Assembly (NCBI RefSeq): GCF_002270415.1
Contig: NZ_NNRI01000017.1
Location: forward strand, 124,001-188,000
Length of the DNA stretch: 64,000 nucleotides
From: Mesorhizobium sophorae
GTDB lineage: Bacteria > Pseudomonadota > Alphaproteobacteria > Rhizobiales > Rhizobiaceae
Direction: 5' to 3'
Shown piece by piece: positions 17,863 to 25,593 of this stretch; within the stretch, counting starts at the first letter, position 1; each line of letters starts with the position of its first letter. A model generated the notes under the pieces. The model was not told the origin of the DNA and made no database searches. It worked only from the letters and a program-made list of their open reading frames with translations. Position numbers and translations under genes: made by a program.

Positions 17863-19031
17863 GGGATTGCCTGCTGCACTGCGCTTTGCAGGGCGGCTTC
17901 ATCAGCGGCTTTGCCCCGCAGCACTTGAACGGGGGCGCCCTCCACGAGCTTGTATTGCCCGTCGACCACGACGGTTTCGTTCGCCTCGAGACCCGAATCG
18001 ATAAGGGCTTGTCCCTCGGTCAACTGGGCAACAGTGACAGGCCGTATCCGCGCGGTTCCATCAGGCGCGATCACGTAGACATAGGAGCCGTTTGGACCTT
18101 GCTGCACTGCCGACCCGGCTACCGTCAGCCCCCCAGTGCGGGTATCAAGAAGCAAACGTACATTCACGAGCGCACCCGGCCAGAGTTGGTTCCTGGCGTT
18201 CGGAAACGTGGCTCGGAGGCGGATCGTGCCCGTCGTCTGGACAATCTGGTTGTCGAGAAGCAAAAGTTTGCCTTCGTCGAGCTTGGTCTTGTCGTCCTGG
18301 CTGTAGGCAAAGACCGTTAGCTGCCCCTTGGCCATCTGCTTCTGGATTTGCGGGAGCGTTTCCTCGGGCAGCGTAAAGATCAACGAGATCGGCTGGACCT
18401 GCGCAACGTCGACCAGACCAAAAGTATCGGTCGGGTGAATGATATTGCCTTCGTCGATTTGCCGGATACCCGTTACACCATCGATCGGCGAGGTCAGACG
18501 GGTGTAGCTCAGATTGATCTGCTCGGCCTGCAGCAGAGCCTCGTCTGCCTTGATTGTCGCCTGGAGCTGGATTACTTCGGCTTTCTGCGTGGCTACCAGT
18601 TGGGAAGTGGCAAAGCCCTTCGCCAGCAGTGGCGTGTAACGGTCCAGATCTGCCTGCGCATTGACGAGCAGCGCCTGGTCGCGATCGCGAGTGGCGGTTA
18701 TCTGATCGATTTGTGCCTGATAGGGATCTGGGTCGATCTGCGCCAGCAGATCGCCTTTTTTCACGGTCTGGCCTTGCGTGAATGTGATCTTCGTAATCGG
18801 TCCTGAGATCAGGCTGTGCACGACCACGTTGTTGTAGGCGATCACCGTTCCTACACCGCGAAGGTAGATCGGCACATCGTGACTGGCTACCTTTCCGGCA
18901 ATGACCGGAACTGCCGAGGCAGGAACGGAGACCGCCGCAGGTTCGGAATGGTCGTAGACGTGTTTGGCTGCAAGCCCAACGCTGCCGATCATGATCAGCA
19001 GCGCAGCAACAATGAAGGGTCGCTTGCGCAT
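17859..19031 (-). CDS. RND efflux periplasmic adaptor (membrane fusion protein)
   Basis: 390 residues. An N-terminal hydrophobic anchor (about 5-23) without a lipobox is followed by the HlyD/AcrA order: lipoyl half ('VVHSLISGPITKITFTQGQ', 'VKKGDLLAQIDPDPYQ'), an alpha-helical hairpin (about 95-165, 'QAQIDQITATRDRDQALLV'), the second lipoyl half ('RLTSPIDGVTGIRQ'), then beta-barrel and membrane-proximal domains. It bridges the RND permease to an outer membrane channel. The four-base overlap with the permease gene shows they are one operon, transcribed adaptor first. Confidence 0.94.
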   Translation of the reverse strand: MRKRPFIVAALLIMIGSVGLAAKHVYDHSEPAAVSVPASAVPVIAGKVASHDVPIYLRGVGTVIAYNNVVVHSLISGPITKITFTQGQTVKKGDLLAQIDPDPYQAQIDQITATRDRDQALLVNAQADLDRYTPLLAKGFATSQLVATQKAEVIQLQATIKADEALLQAEQINLSYTRLTSPIDGVTGIRQIDEGNIIHPTDTFGLVDVAQVQPISLIFTLPEETLPQIQKQMAKGQLTVFAYSQDDKTKLDEGKLLLLDNQIVQTTGTIRLRATFPNARNQLWPGALVNVRLLLDTRTGGLTVAGSAVQQGPNGSYVYVIAPDGTARIRPVTVAQLTEGQALIDSGLEANETVVVDGQYKLVEGAPVQVLRGKAADEAALQSAVQQAIP

Positions 19032-19072
19032 TGAGGGCTCCTACGACAGCGGCTCTTAAGGGATCAGTTCTT

Positions 19073-19762
19073 TCAGCAGCCGGATGTCGACGGCGTGCCG
19101 CTCATGCCCGTCAGCCCCGTGCTGCCACATGGTGTGCCTGATACATTGAGCATAGGAATCGCTACCTGTGGATTTGTTACCGGATCGGCCAACGCGGGTG
19201 TTGGAATGCCAATTGGCGAACTCACTCCCAAATTGCTGAGTTCCGAAGACCCAAGCGGAATCCCAACTGCGGCCCCAAGACTCGTGGACGGTGTCCCGGT
19301 GGTCATCGATGGTGTCGCTGTGGTGCCGAAAGACGACGCGCTCGACGCCGTCGAGTTGCAGGTGCCCGACGCTGTTGAAACCGTCGGGTTCACAAACGAC
19401 GTCCCGCTCGTGGATGTGGTTGTGTTCATGCCTCCGCCGTCGAAAGTGGAAAGGGCGGAAGTCGCTGCCGCAACTTCGGAACTTGACGCCAAAACACTTG
19501 GCGCCAAGACATTGGCACACCCGGAGTTGTTGGAACTATCCCCGATGCCCACGGTGCTACCCGTCAAGCCACCCGGATCGAGCTCGACCGCGCCCAGGGG
19601 AATAGCAACCGGATTGAGGGGCGAACCAATTGCAGAAAGCGGCGATGTCAGTCCTGTCGCGGGTGTGGTGCTGATTTGCGCCGAGCTCGGCCCGCTGAAC
19701 AAGAGAGCGACCGCAACGGTAATCAGCAAGATTGGCATCGCAACATCATTCTCATTTCGCAT
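19073..19762 (-). CDS. Exported Ser/Thr/Gly/Pro-rich low-complexity protein
   Basis: 229 residues with a signal peptide ('ILLITVAVALLFSGPSSAQ'); the ATG at 19738 is an alternative start that shortens it by eight residues. The mature chain is almost wholly Ser, Thr, Gly, Ala, Pro and Val, with few charges and scattered cysteines (near the middle, near the end and the final residue). 'IGSP', 'GTPST' and 'GIP' recur, but no strict repeat was found. Similar exported low-complexity proteins occur in Bradyrhizobium and Mesorhizobium, function unknown. It sits just upstream of the efflux adaptor on the same strand and might share its transcript. Confidence 0.6.
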   Translation of the reverse strand: MRNENDVAMPILLITVAVALLFSGPSSAQISTTPATGLTSPLSAIGSPLNPVAIPLGAVELDPGGLTGSTVGIGDSSNNSGCANVLAPSVLASSSEVAAATSALSTFDGGGMNTTTSTSGTSFVNPTVSTASGTCNSTASSASSFGTTATPSMTTGTPSTSLGAAVGIPLGSSELSNLGVSSPIGIPTPALADPVTNPQVAIPMLNVSGTPCGSTGLTGMSGTPSTSGC

Positions 19763-20139
19763 TGGAACTACCGTCGTTTCATGTGTCTAGGTAGGGGCAG
19801 AGAACATCGTACTAATCCCACCGCCCTAACTTCCCGAGGCCAAGGATTTCATATGTGCAGCCAGCACTTCCTCGGGTCGTTGGGAGGGTCGGATTTCGCC
19901 CGGTCAGATCGAGATGATGCCAGATGGTGGGGAAGCGCTCTTCCCTAAAGGCGGCCGGATTTCCCTATTCGCACGCCGACCCCGAGCATTTGTGAGATTT
20001 GGACAAGGTCGCGTTCCTTGTCGGAATGGGCCTCGCCATTTCATCAACCCTACGATGCGCTGGCTGCTCAATACGAGCATGTGCTAACCGCGACAGGGCG
20101 CGGGGTCGGACCATGGATTGGCGGTTGGAAAGGTCTACT

Positions 20140-20256
20140 AAAGTGGTGCCCGAGCCTGCCAGCATTCCTTCCGATCTCGCGCGACGGCGCCCGGATATTC
20201 ACGCGGCCGCCGCCGACATCGGCGTGGCGGCGGCGGAATTCTATCGATTAAGTTGA
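20140..20256 (+). pseudogene. Remnant of a NodT/OprM-type outer membrane efflux factor
   Basis: Within a short plus-strand frame, about 35 residues match the most conserved block of NodT/OprM outer membrane lipoproteins, 'PSDLLRRRPDIxAAExxLaAA...IGvA': here 'IPSDLARRRPDIHAAAADIG' followed by 'VAAAEFYRLS'. No more of the protein was found on either side, and intact members are about 480 residues. It lies in a 611-base gap beside the RND pump, on the opposite strand, so it is probably the relic of a separate efflux operon or of a rearrangement. The remaining gap (19763-20139 and 20257-20373) holds nothing recognisable. Confidence 0.5.
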
Positions 20257-20373
20257 ATGGATCGGCGGCCTTCGACGCCCAAGGCTGGGAACCGGCTGAC
20301 GGCCAATGCGATCACAACCAATCTCGGCCCGAGCATTTCGATACCGATTTCCAGGACGGCCGGCTGAATTGGG

Positions 20374-20673
20374 TTACAGGCAAGAGTGCCAGATACCATT
20401 GGATCCGTAGTAACTCGGGTTCACGGCGTCGAACGAGCAGTAAGCAGTATCGGTGTCGTCGTTCAACCAGAGCTGGCTATCATATTCCCGGTCGCCAGCT
20501 TCCCGACCGCCAAAAAAAACTTTGTGGTGCTGGCGGTTGCCAATGGCACCGCTGCTGAAGTGTACGGCATGACCATCCCTGCCGTCGCTGCGCGCCATGG
20601 AGACCGTCACCGAGCCGGTGGCCAGCATCACGCCCAAAGTAATCTTTGCCAATATTGCTGCTGATTTTCTCAC
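20374..20673 (-). CDS. Small exported protein, paralogue of the glycine-rich neighbour
   Basis: 99 residues starting at a GTG at 20673, chosen because AAGGAG lies six bases upstream. The signal peptide ('TLGVMLATGSVTVSMA') is nearly the same as that of the gene at 20823-21200, so the two arose by tandem duplication. The mature parts differ: this one is polar, with 'FFGGREAGDREYDSQLWL' and a C-terminal tail with two cysteines ('AYCSFDAVNPSYY', 'IWHSCL'). The tail also recalls the paralogue's Tyr/Cys-rich ending. It is probably periplasmic, function unknown. Confidence 0.65.
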   Translation of the reverse strand: MRKSAAILAKITLGVMLATGSVTVSMARSDGRDGHAVHFSSGAIGNRQHHKVFFGGREAGDREYDSQLWLNDDTDTAYCSFDAVNPSYYGSNGIWHSCL

Positions 20674-20822
20674 GATATGCTCCTTCGGGTTGAGAATTCA
20701 TGGAATTTTTGAAAAATTCCAGTCAGGCCGCGGCTCGGCAGACGTGCGAGCCAAAACCTTCAGTGTTCGAATCCGGTCCCCACTCGCACCGTGGAGTCCG
20801 GATTCGAAGAGGCCGTGGTCGT

Positions 20823-21200
20823 TCACGGACAATATGGGTAAAGGGCGCGATACTCATTGTATGGGTACGGGTAACCGCAGTAGCCGTCGTCATAGAAATC
20901 ACTGCCGAAACCGCGGTCCCTTCCGAACCTATGACCGTCGCCGACATGGACACCACGGACATGGCCGCCGCCGCCCAAGATTGCGACACGACCGCCATTG
21001 CCAAAGCCTACGCCGTGGCCACCGCCAAAGCCTTCGGCATGACCGCCACCGCCCATGCTCATACCATGACCGCCGCCGCCAAAGCCGCCGCCACCGCCAT
21101 GGCCGCCGCCACCGCCGTGCGCCATCGAGACCGTCGCTGAGCCAGCCGCCAGCATTGCGCCCATGACGATCGTCGCCAAGAATGATGTTGATCTTTTCAT
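20823..21200 (-). CDS. Exported glycine/histidine-rich protein
   Basis: 125 residues with AGGAG seven bases before the ATG. The signal peptide ends at '...GSATVSMA'. The mature part is about half glycine in GGGGHGG-type runs with many histidines and one methionine patch ('GHGMSMGGGGHAEG'), then an aromatic tail ('YCGYPYPYNEY'). The Gly/His bias could suit metal binding or a flexible surface role, but this is inference. The repeat-like codons make the length prone to slippage between strains. It is a tandem paralogue of the gene at 20374-20673. Confidence 0.72.
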   Translation of the reverse strand: MKRSTSFLATIVMGAMLAAGSATVSMAHGGGGGHGGGGGFGGGGHGMSMGGGGHAEGFGGGHGVGFGNGGRVAILGGGGHVRGVHVGDGHRFGRDRGFGSDFYDDGYCGYPYPYNEYRALYPYCP

Positions 21201-21492
21201 AATACGCTCCTGTAGTTGAAGCTTTCTTAGTTGCTGAAAGCAATATTAATATAGATACAGGAGGCGGTTTTCAGCATGATACGCTTGTTTGATTCTTGTA
21301 TATCTTATAACTACAAACATTCTCTCTTGATTGCATGTGAAGCCGTCAGTGCGCTCTGCGGGCAGTCCTTCACGGCCTCGGCTGCAAGGTGTCCTGCCCA
21401 GTTTTGCGCGACAGGCATTTGGTGCCGGCTAGATTGGCATTGCTCAGCGCCGATTTGCGCTCCGCAGCCGACCCTTCTTCCGTCGTGTCATT

Positions 21493-22383
21493 TCACACCG
21501 ACAGCGGCCTGGGGTTGTCCCGTTTCGCATAGCTAACCTTCACTGCGCTTTGCAATTTTTCGAAGGCGCGCATCTCAATCTGGCGCACACGCTCGCGCGA
21601 AACGCCGAATTCGCTGGAGAGATCTGCCAGACTCCTCGGATCGTCCGCAAGCCGACGCGCCTCGAGGATGCGCCGTTCGCGTGTGTTGAGAACGCCAAGC
21701 GAGTCGATCAGCGCCCTGTGCCGGCCGGAAGCTTCCTCGAACTGAACGAACTTGTACTCCTGGCTGTCCTCGCCCTCGACCAGCAAATCCTGCCATTGGC
21801 CCTCAGCCTGGCCTCGCAGGGGCGCATTGAGCGACCTGTCCCCGTCCATGCGACTGTTCATGTACACAACTTCTTGCTCCGTCACGCCAAGGTTGCTTGC
21901 GATGAATTCCACGTGCTCTGGACGCAGGTCACCGTCGTCCAGTGCCGAGAGGCGAGCCTTGAGTCGCCGCAAGTTGAAGAACAGCTTTTTTTGATTGGGC
22001 GTCGTACCGATCTTCACCATCGACCAGGAGCGCAGGACATATTCGCGAATGGACGCCTTGATCCACCAGATCGCGTAGGTCGCCAAACGAAAGCCGCGCT
22101 CCGGTTCGAAGCGATTGACCGCCTTGATCAGGCCGATGCTGCCCTCCGATATCACCTCCGACATCGGCAGCCCGTACCCGCGATAGCGCATGGCAACTTT
22201 GGCAACGAGGCGAAGATGCGACACCACCAGCTGGTGAGCGGCCTCCGGATCGTTGTCGTCGCGCCAGCGTTTTGCCAGCGTCTGTTCCTCCCCCGGTGTC
22301 AGCATGGGGAGATGTTTGATCTCGCCGAGATAACGGCGAAGCCCGCTTTCGTTCGACAAATCTGTTATTGCTGCGCGCGCCAT
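21493..22383 (-). CDS. rpoH: Heat-shock-type sigma factor (RpoH, sigma-32 family)
   Basis: 296 residues from the ATG at 22383, which has AAGGAG 7-8 bases upstream; the frame runs 17 codons further but lacks such a site. It is a group 3 sigma-70 member: region 2 'HLRLVAKVAMRYRGYGLP' and 'EGSIGLIKAVNRFEPERGFR', region 2.4 'LATYAIWWIKASIREYVLR', the RpoH box 'QKKLFFNLR' and region 4 'LSSEFGVSRERVRQIEMRA'. It directs RNA polymerase to heat-shock and oxidative-stress promoters. Rhizobia often carry two copies; placement beside stress sensors and short RpoH-type length suggest the RpoH2-like copy, but that assignment needs a tree. Confidence 0.92.
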   Translation of the reverse strand: MARAAITDLSNESGLRRYLGEIKHLPMLTPGEEQTLAKRWRDDNDPEAAHQLVVSHLRLVAKVAMRYRGYGLPMSEVISEGSIGLIKAVNRFEPERGFRLATYAIWWIKASIREYVLRSWSMVKIGTTPNQKKLFFNLRRLKARLSALDDGDLRPEHVEFIASNLGVTEQEVVYMNSRMDGDRSLNAPLRGQAEGQWQDLLVEGEDSQEYKFVQFEEASGRHRALIDSLGVLNTRERRILEARRLADDPRSLADLSSEFGVSRERVRQIEMRAFEKLQSAVKVSYAKRDNPRPLSV

Positions 22384-22519
22384 GAAGCACTCCTTGCCTA
22401 CCTCGCAGGGGATCAATAGTTTCTCGACGCCCATAGACGTTCGATGTTGGCTTCTCTGTTCAGCGCTGCCGCTGGTTGCGGCGTTGTTCGCCTGAAGCTC
22501 GAAGGTGCATCAGGTGCTG

Positions 22520-22894
22520 CTAACGCGCGTCATGAAGCGCAGAATCGATACAGTTGATCATGGCCTGGCTGTCCAACGGCTTGCCGAAGAAGCCGATTGC
22601 GCCCGTTTCCCGAGCGCGTTTGCGGACCCGTTCCTCTGGAAAGGCGGTGATCAAAATGGTCGGTATGTGATAGCCATGTTCGATCAGATGATCCTGTAGT
22701 TCTATTCCTGTCATTCCGGGCATCTGGATATCGCAGATCAGGCACGACGTATTTTCCAGATTAGATGACATCAGGAAATCCTCGGCCGATTCGAATGCAA
22801 ATGCGATGAAACCCAACGATCTGACGAGGCTTGCAGTTGCAAGTCGAACCGACTCATCGTCGTCGACGATCGAGATCATCGCGTTGCGGGTCAA
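22520..22894 (-). CDS. Stand-alone receiver-domain response regulator (TTG start)
   Basis: About 124 residues. The only well-placed ribosome site, GGAGGA at 22904-22909, sits eight bases before a TTG at 22894; the first in-frame ATG (22879) would be 24 bases away, so TTG is the likely start. It is a CheY-like receiver: 'SIVDDDES' at 8-15, phospho-acceptor D55 in 'ICDIQMPG', Thr in 'ILITAFP', Lys in 'FFGKPLD'. No output domain follows. It lies between rpoH and a FixL/FixJ-like pair on the same strand and may relay or drain phosphate from that kinase. Partner specificity is inference. Confidence 0.82.
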   Translation of the reverse strand: MTRNAMISIVDDDESVRLATASLVRSLGFIAFAFESAEDFLMSSNLENTSCLICDIQMPGMTGIELQDHLIEHGYHIPTILITAFPEERVRKRARETGAIGFFGKPLDSQAMINCIDSALHDAR

Positions 22895-23011
22895 TTCACT
22901 ATTCCTCCGTGCTTGCCGATGGCCCAAGCATTGCTGTTTCAACGACTGTTTCTCGGCGAGATATTACGCTCGCGGTCACGAAAGCGAAAGTTATACAGAG
23001 GTGTAACAATC

Positions 23012-23680
23012 TTATTTTCCAGGAGCGTCTATCCCCAGGGCTCCGGCCATCTTCACCAGGTCGGCCAGAGTTCTGGCGCCCATTTTCTTCATCAGGCGAC
23101 CGCGGTGGATTTTCACCGTGATTTCACTGAGTTGCATCTCGCCAGCGATTTGCTTGTTCATCAATCCAGTCGCGACAAATGCCATCACCTGGCGTTCCCG
23201 AGGGGTCAGGGTGCCCAGAAGGCTCTGCAGTTCCGACAGCGCCCGGTCTTGCTCTCGCCGTTGCCTGTCGCGCTCCAGAGCGCCGGCGACTGCATCCAGA
23301 ATATCCTGATCACGGAAGGGCTTGGTGAGGAAATCGACCGCTCCGGCCTTCATGGCTCGTACTGACATGGGAATGTCGCCGTGACCGGTCATGAAAATGA
23401 TCGGCAAGTGAATGCCTGCCTTGCCCAATTGCGTTTGAAATTCGAGTCCGCTCACCTCCGGCAGCCGGATATCGAGCACAAGGCAGCTTGGACCGTCGGG
23501 AAGCCGACTGTTCAGCAGCTCGGGAGCAGAACCGAAAAGCTCGACTCGCGTTCCAACAGATCGAAAGAGGCTGCTTAAAGCTTCACGCAGCGACGGATCG
23601 TCGTCCACGACCAGAACAGTCGGAGGCACAGCGCCGTTGCCGACTTGTGGTTGGGAGGGAGAGGCGGGGCGTCGGATCAT
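23012..23680 (-). CDS. FixJ-family response regulator
   Basis: 222 residues. Receiver at about 20-135 with 'LVVDDDPS', phospho-acceptor D70 in 'VLDIRLPE' and Lys in 'FLTKPF', then a LuxR-type helix-turn-helix at about 152-212 ('LTPRERQVMAFV', 'NKQIAGEMQLSEITVK'). It overlaps the upstream histidine kinase gene by four bases, so kinase and regulator form a cognate pair. Its ending ('MGARTLADLVKMAGALGI') matches the pattern of the two regulators at 3.3-5.1 kb, indicating all three are close relatives. Confidence 0.92.
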   Translation of the reverse strand: MIRRPASPSQPQVGNGAVPPTVLVVDDDPSLREALSSLFRSVGTRVELFGSAPELLNSRLPDGPSCLVLDIRLPEVSGLEFQTQLGKAGIHLPIIFMTGHGDIPMSVRAMKAGAVDFLTKPFRDQDILDAVAGALERDRQRREQDRALSELQSLLGTLTPRERQVMAFVATGLMNKQIAGEMQLSEITVKIHRGRLMKKMGARTLADLVKMAGALGIDAPGK

Positions 23681-25116
23681 GACCCGGCATCCTTTTCGAC
23701 GCGTGGCAGGGAAAATTGAAATATGGCGCCGCCGCCTGGATTAGGCACGATCCATACACGGCCTCCATGTGACTCGACGATCGACCGGCAGATCGACAGC
23801 CCCATGCCCATTCCGTCCGCCTTGGTGGTGAAGAAGGTCTTGAACAACTGACGTGCATTATCGGGATCGATGCCTGGTCCCGAATCCTGGACCCTCACAT
23901 TTGCCTGGTTCGATTCATCGATCGAAGTCGTGACGAGAATTTCTCGCAAGTCGTTGGTACCAGAGGCCATTGCCTGAATCGCGTTGATCAACAGATTGAT
24001 CAGGAGCTGTTGAAGCTGGACACGGTCGCCAAGTGCGGACAGCGCCTGGTTGGCTAGATCCAGTTTCAGGGTGATGCGATTTGCAACGAGTTCACGCTGC
24101 ACCAACGTGAGTGATTCCTCGACGATCTCGTTCACGTCGACAAGGGCCATCTGGATGTCGCCCTTCTTGGACAACGCCCGGATTCGATGGACGATATCGC
24201 TGGCGCGTTGGGCGTCAGCGATGCTCCGCTTGACCGCGCTGCGGACCTCATCCAGATCGGGCTTGTCTCGATCCATCCATCGCAGGCACGCCTCGCCGTT
24301 CATAACGATGCCGGCAAGCGGCTGATTCACCTCGTGCGCGATCGAGGCCGTCAATTCACCCAATGTGGTGAGGCGTGTCACATGGGCGAGTTCCGCCTGG
24401 GCCTTCAGGACCTCGGTTTCGGCTCGCCTGCGCTGTGATATGTCCGTATTCGTTTCGAGAACCGCCAACGGTCTGCCGTCGGCATCCTTCTGCAGCGACC
24501 ACCGGCTGGAAACGACGACGACGGATCCGTCGCGCTTCGCGTGCACGAGCTCACCTTCCCAGCGGTTGGAGCTGAGCAGTTCCCGATTGATCTGGTCGAG
24601 CCTAGCTGGAAAGACCGTCTGCAGGAGCTGATGGGTGGACTTTCCCACCGCGTGTTCGGCCGACCAGCCGTAAATGGCTTCAGCACCACGATTCCAATAG
24701 GAAATCAGACCGCCCATGCTGCGTACGAAAATCGCGTCATGCGTCAAATCGAGCAGTTGCGCCTTTTCGGATAGATCGGTCGACGTCGACTGGTTTTTGA
24801 GCACCAGAAGGGCGGTAATGACAATGGTCGCGATGCTCATGACGCAGCGGCTGAGCGCGCCACCACTGGCTTCGCTTCCGTGAACAAGCCAGAAACTCAG
24901 CACGGTGAGCCCTACACAGGCGAGCGAACACAAGACGATGCCACGCCTGCGAAAGGCGGTGGACGCGAGCAGAACAACGACCACATAGAGGACCGAGACA
25001 GATCCCGCAAATGGATCTAGTGTATCGACAGCGAATATTCCGGCGGCAAGAAGGTTGGCAAGAGGCGCCACCAGCCGCGAATTGCTCGATGCTCGCGGAA
25101 ATAGTCTTTGCCGCAT
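23677..25116 (-). CDS. Membrane-bound PAS sensor histidine kinase (FixL-like)
   Basis: 479 residues. Residues about 15-108 form a membrane domain of several helices with short loops ('LYVVVVLLASTAF', 'IVLCSLACVGLTVLSFWLV', 'SIATIVITALLVL'). A PAS domain follows (about 115-228), then the dimerisation domain with H261 in 'TASIAHEVNQPLAGI' and an ATPase domain ('DSGPGIDPDNA', 'TTKADGMGMGLSI'). It signals to the FixJ-type regulator in the next gene. The kinase region is very like that of the triple-PAS kinase at 5.1 kb, so cross-talk is conceivable. The sensed signal is unknown. Confidence 0.92.
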   Translation of the reverse strand: MRQRLFPRASSNSRLVAPLANLLAAGIFAVDTLDPFAGSVSVLYVVVVLLASTAFRRRGIVLCSLACVGLTVLSFWLVHGSEASGGALSRCVMSIATIVITALLVLKNQSTSTDLSEKAQLLDLTHDAIFVRSMGGLISYWNRGAEAIYGWSAEHAVGKSTHQLLQTVFPARLDQINRELLSSNRWEGELVHAKRDGSVVVVSSRWSLQKDADGRPLAVLETNTDISQRRRAETEVLKAQAELAHVTRLTTLGELTASIAHEVNQPLAGIVMNGEACLRWMDRDKPDLDEVRSAVKRSIADAQRASDIVHRIRALSKKGDIQMALVDVNEIVEESLTLVQRELVANRITLKLDLANQALSALGDRVQLQQLLINLLINAIQAMASGTNDLREILVTTSIDESNQANVRVQDSGPGIDPDNARQLFKTFFTTKADGMGMGLSICRSIVESHGGRVWIVPNPGGGAIFQFSLPRVEKDAGS

Positions 25117-25593
25117 AAGGTCTCTGCCCAGCTTCTGGTCGACGCTTGCGCGCTGATCGACCTCCTTGTCGCACCGGTGTCTAGGTCTAACTTAGGCAGC
25201 GAAATCCTTTCTGCTTGTTCGAAATTGCGGTCGTCGGTGCCTGATTGCACCTTTGTCACGGCAACCGCGCCGCTAACCAATCCTGGGGATCGAGCGACCC
25301 ATCAGCGGCACAGGCTTGAGAGCGAGCCTACAGCATCGGATCCGGCGGAAAGCATGCAGGCAAAACGCAACGCCCAAGTTCTGGCGGCGACACGAGAGGT
25401 ATGACGACACAGGCTCGGTTGCGCCACGGCCACGATCATCGTGCGATTCAGCTATACCATGCGTCAACAGGAAAGACCTCGTCAGCGCCCGATCAATATC
25501 GTGTGCCTTGCGTGCAAATCGGACACTCATGCGGTCCGCGGCCGAACCAATTCGCGCAGTCGAGAAGCCCACCGCAGCAAGGAATGAAACAAA
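25117..25593. other. Divergent intergenic region upstream of the second kinase operon
   Basis: 477 bases between the leftward kinase gene and the rightward bicupin gene, so it should hold both promoters. The only notable element is the dyad at 25181-25196. Frames here are short and arginine-rich and look non-coding. Confidence 0.45.
25181..25196. promoter_or_regulatory. Candidate dyad operator upstream of the PAS kinase
   Basis: CTAGGTCTAACTTAGG has dyad symmetry (CTA-GT / AC-TAG) and lies about 65 bases before the kinase start. It resembles the dyad at 11147-11159. An autoregulatory site for the LuxR-type regulator of this operon is a plausible inference. Confidence 0.3.
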
